In this document: piece by piece, positions 15,295 to 20,903 of the stretch
How positions within the stretch are numbered: position 1 is the stretch's first letter
Layout: each line of letters starts with the position of its first letter
Origin: CAZVNZ01 sp964628515
GTDB lineage: Bacteria > Bacillota > Clostridia > Christensenellales > Christensenellaceae
Reading direction: 5' to 3'
DNA: 20,903 bases
NCBI GenBank assembly: GCA_964628515.1
Contig: CAZVNZ010000038.1
Location: 1-20,903 of the forward strand
Notes under the pieces: model-generated
The model's input: only the letters and a program-made list of their open reading frames with translations
The model's database searches: none
What the model was told of the DNA's origin: nothing
Program-made: the position numbers and the translations under genes

Positions 15295-16716
15295 TTACCG
15301 CATTAGCAAGTAACGTTTAAGCTCGTAAAGTTTGTCGGATAAATCCACCTTATATAGCTGAGGTTTTTTAAGCCGTTTAAACTCGTCCCAAAACATTTCC
15401 TTTTGTTTATTTGCGTACGTCTGTATTTCTATTAAGCTTGGAAACTCGTATACCTGCTTGCCATTAATCATAATAGGCTCTAACAATTCCTGTACTTTAA
15501 AATCTGTAATTGTGAGTTTTTTCCATATTTCTATTGGGTCAAAAATTGTTAGGGGTTTGGTGGTGTCTATAACTTCGTCCTCTAAAGTTATTAAATCGGC
15601 TATTGCCATATTGTCCTTATTTAAAAGCCTAACCACCTTTTTTTTGCCCGGATTGGTTATTTTTATAATATTTTCACTTATTTTTAGTTTAGGGGTAAGT
15701 TTGTCTCCCTCTATTAAAGCACTTAATTTATACACGCCTCCCAAAGATTGAAAGGTACCCCCGGTAATAAGCTGTGTGCCCACACCCCAAACATCTATAC
15801 ACGCACCTTGTTGCTTTAAGTCGGCAATGGTGTTTTCGTCTAAATCGTCCGAGGCAAATATTCTTGCTTTGGGGTAGCCTGCCTTGTCCAACATCTCTCT
15901 TGCTTTTTTGGATAAATAGGCTAAATCTCCCGAGTCTAAACGTATGCCAACAGGCTCTTTACCCTTTGCTTTTAGCTCGTCAAAAACCTTTATTGCGTTG
16001 GGTATTCCCGATTTTATGGTATCGTAAGTATCCACCAAAAGCATACAGCTTGTGGGGAAGGTTTCAGCGTAGGCTCTAAATGCTTCTAACTCGCTGTTAA
16101 AGCTCATTACCCAACTGTGCGCATGAGTGCCTGCCACACGCACATCAAACATCTGTCCTGCCACTACGTTAGATGTGGAACTGCACCCACCTATTATTGC
16201 CGCTCTTGCACCGTAAATGCCTGCGTCCGGCCCTTGTGCTCTGCGCAAGCCAAACTCTAACACAGGATCACCCTTAGAAGCATACACCACTCTACTTGCT
16301 TTTGTTGCAATGAGTGTTTGATGATTGATGATATTTAGCAAAGCGGTTTCTAAAAATTGTGCCTCGCAAATAGGTGCTTGCACACGCACAATAGGCTCCA
16401 TAGGAAACACCACCGTGCCTTCCTTCATGGCAAAAATATCTCCGCTAAACTTAAACTCGCTTAGGTACTCGAAAAAATCCTCGTCAAAAAGCTCTAAAGA
16501 CCTTAGATACTCAATATCATCATCGTTAAATTTAATATTGTTTACAAGGTCCACAACCTGCTCTAACCCTGCGCAAATAGCGTAGGTAAGCTCTTCTCCC
16601 TTCTTTTTTCTGAAAAACATATCAAAAACAGCTTGGGTATTTTGCTTGTTGTTTTTGATGTAGCCGTACATCATAGTAAGTTGGTATAAATCCGTAAGTA
16701 ATGTTAAATTCCTCAT
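15295..16716 (-). CDS. pncB: Nicotinate phosphoribosyltransferase
   Basis: NAD salvage enzyme joining nicotinate to PRPP with ATP use, 473 residues, typical length. The start MRNLTLLTDLYQLTMMYGY is highly characteristic. The catalytic phospho-histidine fits His200 in the GTHAHSWVMSF stretch. GIRLDSGDLAYLS and IFASDDLDE further on belong to the phosphate-binding barrel, and DVWGVGTQLITGG is also typical. The gene starts 11 bases after the lgt stop. A clear Shine-Dalgarno site is not in the best position: AAGGA lies about 15 bases upstream inside the end of lgt, so translation may depend on coupling. It is the last gene before a terminator. Confidence 0.96.
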   Translation of the reverse strand: MRNLTLLTDLYQLTMMYGYIKNNKQNTQAVFDMFFRKKKGEELTYAICAGLEQVVDLVNNIKFNDDDIEYLRSLELFDEDFFEYLSEFKFSGDIFAMKEGTVVFPMEPIVRVQAPICEAQFLETALLNIINHQTLIATKASRVVYASKGDPVLEFGLRRAQGPDAGIYGARAAIIGGCSSTSNVVAGQMFDVRVAGTHAHSWVMSFNSELEAFRAYAETFPTSCMLLVDTYDTIKSGIPNAIKVFDELKAKGKEPVGIRLDSGDLAYLSKKAREMLDKAGYPKARIFASDDLDENTIADLKQQGACIDVWGVGTQLITGGTFQSLGGVYKLSALIEGDKLTPKLKISENIIKITNPGKKKVVRLLNKDNMAIADLITLEDEVIDTTKPLTIFDPIEIWKKLTITDFKVQELLEPIMINGKQVYEFPSLIEIQTYANKQKEMFWDEFKRLKKPQLYKVDLSDKLYELKRYLLMR

Positions 16717-16727
16717 TTTGCACCATT

Positions 16728-17546
16728 TTAATCCTTATCTTCGTAATCTAAACAATACTCACCCTCATAAATTTTGTTTTCGATTTTTTTATGCTTGCAG
16801 TAAAGAATGTAAAACAATCCCGCACCGATAATTATTGCCGAAACAACTTGAGATACGGGTACACTGCCAATATTTAGGGTTTGCACTCGTACCGCTTCTA
16901 TCCAAAATCTGCCTATGCCGTAGCCTATTAGGTACATTGCAAACACATTTCCGTCGTGTTTATACCGTTTGGAGTACCACATCAGCAAAATAAATACGCC
17001 TATATTCCACATACTTTCGTAAAAAAAGGTTGCCATATACCATTGCTCTTGCACCTTAACCGCATAAGGAAAAAACATTAGCGCAGGGTCTGTAACTTTT
17101 GCGCCGTAGGCTTCCTGATTTACAAAGTTGCCCCACCTGCCTATTACCTGCCCCATTACCAAACCGGGGCCTGCAAAGTCCAGAAGTTTAGGCAAAGGGA
17201 ATTTTTTCCATTTGCTAAGAATAATTGCCGCTATAATACCGCCTATAATTGCACCGTAAATTGCAATACCACCGTTCCAAACCTGTATAATTTCTTCGGG
17301 ATGCTGTGAGTAGTAATCCCACTCAAACGCCACGTAATAAATTCTTGCGCACACTATGGAAAGTGGCAAGGCAATAAGCATAAAATCAAATATTAAATCT
17401 GCCGAATAACCATTTTTCTTTGCCTGCATAATGGCTATCCACACGCCTACCACAATGCCTGCCGCAATTATTATTCCGTACCATGCAATGTCTAAGCCTT
17501 GTACGCCAAATAGATTATGAATCGCAATTTTGTCTATACCGTCCAT
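16728..17546 (-). CDS. lgt: Prolipoprotein diacylglyceryl transferase
   Basis: Membrane enzyme that moves diacylglycerol from phosphatidylglycerol to the lipobox cysteine of prolipoproteins; 272 residues, about seven membrane segments. The Lgt signature GRWGNFVNQEAYG (136-148) is intact, with Arg137 matching the essential Arg143 of E. coli Lgt. ICARIYYVAFEWDYY and the late YGIGRFWIEAVR also fit. At the position of E. coli His103 (FHGG) this protein has Tyr97 (IAIYG), at exactly the same 40-residue distance from the arginine. The ATG is preceded by AAGGAG. It starts eight bases after the acyl-CoA synthetase gene. A substrate is encoded in the window, the sugar-binding lipoprotein. Confidence 0.96.
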   Translation of the reverse strand: MDGIDKIAIHNLFGVQGLDIAWYGIIIAAGIVVGVWIAIMQAKKNGYSADLIFDFMLIALPLSIVCARIYYVAFEWDYYSQHPEEIIQVWNGGIAIYGAIIGGIIAAIILSKWKKFPLPKLLDFAGPGLVMGQVIGRWGNFVNQEAYGAKVTDPALMFFPYAVKVQEQWYMATFFYESMWNIGVFILLMWYSKRYKHDGNVFAMYLIGYGIGRFWIEAVRVQTLNIGSVPVSQVVSAIIIGAGLFYILYCKHKKIENKIYEGEYCLDYEDKD

Positions 17547-17554
17547 ACTTCTCC

Positions 17555-19219
17555 TTATGCCGTCTCTATTTTTGCGGCGTCCTTTAAGTTAAGCACTTCT
17601 ATTCCCCATTCTCTTAATTTATATTTTTGGATTTTTCCGCTTGCAGTCATAGGGAAATCGTCTAAAAACTCCACATATCTGGGTGCTTTAAACCTTGACA
17701 AACCTTGTTTAACAAACTCTATAAGCTCCTCTTTGGTGGCTTTGGCGCTATCTTTAAGGACAACGCAAGCAAGCACCTCTTCACCGTAACGTTTATCCGG
17801 TACTCCCACCACCTGCACGTCTTTAATAGCGGGATGCGTATACATAAACTCCTCAATTTCTCTGGGATATACGTTTTCTCCGCCTCTTATAATCATATCT
17901 TTTAATCTGCCTGTTATTTTAAAATAGCCGTTTTCGTCCTGCGTGCCTAAATCTCCTGTGTGTAGCCAACCCTCTTCGTCCACCGCTTGCGCCGTTGCTT
18001 CGGGCATTTTGTAGTAGCCTTTCATTATTTGATACCCTCTTGTTACAATTTCGCCTTGGGTATTGCAGGGTGCGTCCTCCCCTGTTTCTATATCTATTAT
18101 TTTAACTTCCATATGAGGCATGGTTTTTCCCACCGTTGCCACACGCACTTCTATTGGGTCGTCTGTGGTTGTCATGGTTACCACGGGAGACGCCTCCGTT
18201 TGACCGTAGGAAATTACGATTTCTCGCATATTCATATCGTTGTAGGCACGTTTCATAAATTCGATAGGACAGGGCGAGCCTGCCATAATTCCCGTTCTTA
18301 ATGTGGAAAAATCGTAGGTTTTAAAGTCCTCGTGCTCTAACATTGCCACAAACATAGTGGGTACACCGTGTACCGCCGTGCATTTTTCTATTTGTATGGC
18401 GTTCATCACCTTAACCGGATTAAAGTGGTCTACAAGCACCATAGTAGCTCCTTTAGATACGGACGCCATAACCGCAAGCACACAACCGAAACAATGAAAC
18501 AAAGGCACTACAATAAGAAGTCTGTCTATATGTGTAAAGCGCATACAATCGGCAATAGAGTTACCGTTATTTGTTAAATTATGATGAGTTAGCATAACCC
18601 CTTTAGGAAACCCGGTAGTACCCGAGGTGTACTGCATATTAATAACATCGTGAATACTAAGCTCCCCTTTTCTTGCCTGCAGTTCTTCTTTAGACACATT
18701 TTGCGCCATATCTAAAATATCCTGCCATGCAAACATACCTTTTGGAACATCATCATCCAAGAAAACTACATTTTTTAAGCAAGGTAGCTTTTTACTGTTT
18801 AGCTTTCCCGGCTCGCTTTCTAAAAGCTCGGGGCATAAGCCCGTAATATGCTCTACATAGTTGGAATCTTTAAAAGCACCCATCATTATTAATGTAGTGG
18901 TATCCGATTGCCTAAGCAGATATTCTAACTCGAATTGTTTGTAGTTGGTGTTTACCGTTACAAGCACCGCACCCATTTTTGCCGTTGCAAACTGGGTTAT
19001 TACCCACTCCGGATAGTTTGTAGCCCAAATGGAGACGTGCTCCCCTTTTTGTATGCCCATTGCCATTAAGCCACGGGCAACCCTATCTGTAATTTCGTCA
19101 AATTGTTTATAGCTGTATCTTACATTTAAGTAAGGTGAAACCAATGCATCTTGATCGGGATATAACCTTGCTTTATCTTCTAACATTTCCCCGATTGTAA
19201 TTTCTAAAAGTGCTGACAT
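17555..19219 (-). CDS. AMP-forming acyl-CoA synthetase (fatty acid-CoA ligase-like)
   Basis: Activates a carboxylic acid, probably a medium- or long-chain fatty acid, to its CoA ester through an acyl-adenylate; 554 residues, cytoplasmic. ANL-superfamily motifs are complete: the phosphate loop YTSGTTGFPKG (197-207), YGQTEASP (338-345), the hinge motif YFKITGRLKDMIIRGGENVYP, and the C-terminal catalytic lysine Lys529 in TASGKIQKYK. The pattern NYPEWVITQFATAKMGAVLVTVNTNY near the N-terminus is that of the FadD/AcsF-like group. The ATG follows AAGGAG by ten bases. It lies 43 bases after the PfkB-type kinase gene and eight bases before lgt. No beta-oxidation genes are nearby, so its role (lipid turnover or uptake of fatty acids) is open. 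Confidence 0.9.
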   Translation of the reverse strand: MSALLEITIGEMLEDKARLYPDQDALVSPYLNVRYSYKQFDEITDRVARGLMAMGIQKGEHVSIWATNYPEWVITQFATAKMGAVLVTVNTNYKQFELEYLLRQSDTTTLIMMGAFKDSNYVEHITGLCPELLESEPGKLNSKKLPCLKNVVFLDDDVPKGMFAWQDILDMAQNVSKEELQARKGELSIHDVINMQYTSGTTGFPKGVMLTHHNLTNNGNSIADCMRFTHIDRLLIVVPLFHCFGCVLAVMASVSKGATMVLVDHFNPVKVMNAIQIEKCTAVHGVPTMFVAMLEHEDFKTYDFSTLRTGIMAGSPCPIEFMKRAYNDMNMREIVISYGQTEASPVVTMTTTDDPIEVRVATVGKTMPHMEVKIIDIETGEDAPCNTQGEIVTRGYQIMKGYYKMPEATAQAVDEEGWLHTGDLGTQDENGYFKITGRLKDMIIRGGENVYPREIEEFMYTHPAIKDVQVVGVPDKRYGEEVLACVVLKDSAKATKEELIEFVKQGLSRFKAPRYVEFLDDFPMTASGKIQKYKLREWGIEVLNLKDAAKIETA

Positions 19220-19262
19220 TAAATTTCTTCTCCTTGTACTTTCATATTTTTAATTGCCTGCA

Positions 19263-20423
19263 TTATTTATAATACAGTTGCGCTTTTTCGTTATATTTAA
19301 AGTAATTTCCGTTATAGGTGGTCGGTCTTTTTTGCCAACCGTCCGCAACCTTTTTTGCTATTTCCTCAAAGGGTACCATTGCGTCTGTGGCGCCTACCTG
19401 TGTTACGCAGGTTGCCCCCGTTGCACAAGCTATGTTTATTGCTTCCTCGCAGGTATAGCCTTTTATTAGTGATGCTATAAAACCGGCAATGCTGGTATCT
19501 CCGGCGCCTGTTGCCGATGCCACGTTATCTACGTAGTAAATGCCGGAGAAATACTCTTTGTTGTTCCAACCATCTAAGTTTTTGGGAGTTGCTCTGCCTA
19601 TGCTTGATAAATCCGAGGCTGTTTTTACGTAGTAGCCAAGCGTTCCGCATTTCAGCACCACAATTTTTGCGCCCATATTAAGCAGTCTTGTTGCTATTTT
19701 AGGCAGATACTCCACATCCAAGTTTAGCAAAACGTCCTCGTTTTTGGCTTTAAGCTCGTTGTAGTAAGGTCTATCCAACAGCAAAAGAATTTCTTCTATG
19801 CTGGGTGTAAAAATATCCGTATATTTTAGGACTTTAGAAAGTATAGCCTCCCAATTTTGTTTTGCACATAGTGATGTAGGATCGGGGTAGGCGGTATCTA
19901 TGGATGTTGTTGCACCAAGTTCTTTGGATTTTTTCATAACCTTAACCAACTCTTCCCCTTCGTTTAGGTACATTTGTTTCATAAGCGGGGGGTAGCCAAA
20001 GTGCATTAGTTTAGCGTTTGCAATAACGTCGTAGTCTATATCTTTAGCTACAAAGGTATCGTTTACCGCCGGGCTATGCAAAAAGACTCTGTCGTTACCC
20101 GGTACGGCAATAACAACGGAATAGGAGGAGTAATCCCCCTTAGATACACTTAAATATTTACCGCTTCCTCCTTTTTTGGTTAAGAGTTCCGCAATAATAC
20201 TTCCGATAATATCGTCCCCCACCTTTGCTATAAGCGGGGTGTTTAATCCCATAATATTTAATGCCAATCCCGTATTTGCAACGCTGCCTCCCGTAGTAAA
20301 AAACATTTCTTCCGTATCGCTTTGTTTTCCCGGCACAAAAATATCTTTAAGTTCCACATTTCTATTTGGAAACTTTGGTGTAAAATCCAAACATATGTGC
20401 CCTACACATACAGCATCAAACAT
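19263..20423 (-). CDS. PfkB/ribokinase-family carbohydrate kinase
   Basis: ATP-dependent kinase of the PfkB family, which acts on sugars, nucleosides or related compounds; 386 residues, longer than the usual 300-330. The N-terminal pattern GGSVANTGLAL (45-55) and KVGDDIIG are present. The C-terminal signature DNVASATGAGDTSIAGF contains the catalytic base Asp309. Extra length lies in the middle (around 215-245) and at the C-terminal tail. The substrate is not assignable; ribokinase, 2-keto-3-deoxygluconate kinase or nucleoside kinase activity are all possible. The ATG has AAGGAG six bases upstream and lies behind a clear promoter. First gene of a four-gene unit; no sugar transporter gene adjoins it. 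Confidence 0.9.
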   Translation of the reverse strand: MFDAVCVGHICLDFTPKFPNRNVELKDIFVPGKQSDTEEMFFTTGGSVANTGLALNIMGLNTPLIAKVGDDIIGSIIAELLTKKGGSGKYLSVSKGDYSSYSVVIAVPGNDRVFLHSPAVNDTFVAKDIDYDVIANAKLMHFGYPPLMKQMYLNEGEELVKVMKKSKELGATTSIDTAYPDPTSLCAKQNWEAILSKVLKYTDIFTPSIEEILLLLDRPYYNELKAKNEDVLLNLDVEYLPKIATRLLNMGAKIVVLKCGTLGYYVKTASDLSSIGRATPKNLDGWNNKEYFSGIYYVDNVASATGAGDTSIAGFIASLIKGYTCEEAINIACATGATCVTQVGATDAMVPFEEIAKKVADGWQKRPTTYNGNYFKYNEKAQLYYK

Positions 20424-20489
20424 ATTATACTCCTTAGTAATTTAATATTTAGTATTTGCCATACACCAAAAAAGTATATAACATCTAAT

Positions 20490-20518
20490 ATTATAATAAA
20501 ATTGAAAAAATTTAGCAA
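20490..20518 (-). promoter_or_regulatory. Promoter of the pfkB-acyl-CoA synthetase-lgt-pncB unit
   Basis: On the minus strand TTGCTA (20513-20518) lies 17 bp from a perfect TATAAT (20490-20495). The predicted start is about 60 bases before the kinase ATG. Its -35 box is only five bases from the -35 box of the divergent tRNA-Leu promoter. Confidence 0.72.
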
Positions 20519-20523
20519 GTAAA

Positions 20524-20552
20524 TTGACTTTGTTTTTTTTATATGCTAAAAT
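20524..20552 (+). promoter_or_regulatory. Promoter of tRNA-Leu
   Basis: TTGACT (20524-20529) lies 17 bp from TAAAAT (20547-20552), the same hexamers and spacing as the tRNA-Ser promoter. The predicted start is about ten bases before the mature tRNA. The spacer is T-rich. Confidence 0.8.
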
Positions 20553-20568
20553 ATAATCCGTAATACAT

Positions 20569-20655
20569 ACCGGTGTGATGAAATTGGCAGACGTAGTGGA
20601 TTCAAAATCCACCGGTGGTGACACCGTGCCGGTTCGAGTCCGGCCACCGGTACCA
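20569..20655 (+). tRNA. tRNA-Leu (anticodon CAA)
   Basis: Class II tRNA, 87 nt with CCA. The acceptor stem ACCGGTG (20569-20575) pairs with CACCGGT (20645-20651), the discriminator is A, and CCA is encoded at 20653-20655. The anticodon stem GTGGA/TCCAC encloses loop TTCAAAA, giving anticodon CAA, which reads UUG. The D-arm, a long variable arm (CGGTGGTGACACCG) and the T-loop GGTTCGAGTCC are all present. It is the only plus-strand gene in the window. Confidence 0.97.
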
Positions 20656-20667
20656 TTTACAAAAGAA

Positions 20668-20706
20668 AACCTAATTCGCAGCTTTTTTGTGGGTTATGTT
20701 TTTTTT
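20668..20706 (+). terminator. Weak putative terminator of tRNA-Leu
   Basis: AACCTA (20668-20673) can pair with TGGGTT (20690-20695) using one G-T pair, followed by a run of eight T residues (20699-20706). The loop is long (16 nt) and the stem short, so this is tentative. No better terminator is visible after the tRNA. Confidence 0.35.
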
Positions 20707-20792
20707 ATTTGATTTTCGTGATTTGGGCGTTAGTTGGCATTATTTAATATCTGTGTTAATACAAACATTTGTGGCAGTTCGTGTTATGCTCA

Positions 20793-20903
20793 TTAGCTTG
20801 GGTTATACCTGTCCATAAATTCTTGTCTTGCCAATTTTGTGATTTCAGAAATAAACATCCCCCAGCATAGCTGGGGGTATTTCACATTACGCCTGTAAGG
20901 CGT
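20793..20903 (-). other. Possible 3' end of a gene or mobile-element end at the window edge, with two perfect hairpins
   Basis: Two perfect hairpins lie here: CCCCCAGC-ATA-GCTGGGGG (20859-20877) and ACGCCT-GTA-AGGCGT (20889-20903, touching the window end). On the minus strand one frame is open from the edge to a TAA at 20793-20795, giving 36 residues ending ARQEFMDRYNPS. I do not recognise it and it may be chance. Closely spaced small GC-rich hairpins in AT-rich DNA are reminiscent of IS200/IS605-type ends or REP-like units, but no transposase is visible. The stretch 20707-20792 shows nothing I can assign. Confidence 0.3.

Noticed and set aside
20442..20624. Minus-strand open frame of 60 codons between tRNA-Leu and the kinase gene
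   Set aside because: It overlaps the tRNA-Leu gene and both promoters.

Overview
The window looks like low-GC Clostridia (Bacillota), probably an uncultured anaerobe. The signs are strong AGGAGG-type ribosome binding sites, consensus sigma-A-like promoters, CCA-encoding tRNA genes, a lipoprotein sugar-binding protein with a Ser/Glu/Ala/Pro linker, a GdhA-type glutamate dehydrogenase and T-tailed intrinsic terminators. All protein genes lie on the minus strand. Only tRNA-Leu near the right edge is on the plus strand.

Layout in transcription order, right to left. (1) tRNA-Leu(CAA) and a pfkB-type kinase gene diverge from back-to-back promoters at about 20490-20552. The minus unit runs pfkB-type kinase, long-chain acyl-CoA synthetase-like gene, lgt, pncB, and ends at a terminator at 15246-15287. 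(2) gdhA has its own promoter. Its 3' untranslated region carries two tandem copies of a 102-bp structured repeat, followed by a terminator at 13458-13493. (3) A run of eleven genes starts at a good promoter at 13340-13368: SMP-30-type lactonase, iron-containing alcohol dehydrogenase, XylB-like FGGY kinase, a GldA/GldF/GldG-like ABC system with a DUF4340 protein, then a complete sugar ABC importer (binding lipoprotein, double ATPase, two permeases). It ends at a terminator at 231-275. I see no convincing terminator inside this run. (4) At the left edge is tRNA-Ser(UGA) with its own promoter and terminator.

Together, unit 3 reads as a pentose, polyol or similar carbohydrate uptake and catabolism locus. 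The importer takes up the substrate, the dehydrogenase and lactonase convert it, and the FGGY kinase phosphorylates the ketose. The oddity is the four-gene Gld-like exporter cassette sitting between the catabolic enzymes and the importer. The kinase also differs from E. coli XylB at two substrate-pocket positions, so its sugar may not be D-xylulose. Unit 1 mixes lipid activation, lipoprotein maturation (Lgt, which would modify the binding protein encoded here) and NAD salvage.

I did not find phage genes, CRISPR arrays, a transcription regulator or a complete insertion sequence. The main non-coding structures are the gdhA 3' UTR tandem repeat, three stacked hairpins between the binding-protein and ATPase genes, and two small perfect hairpins at the right edge.
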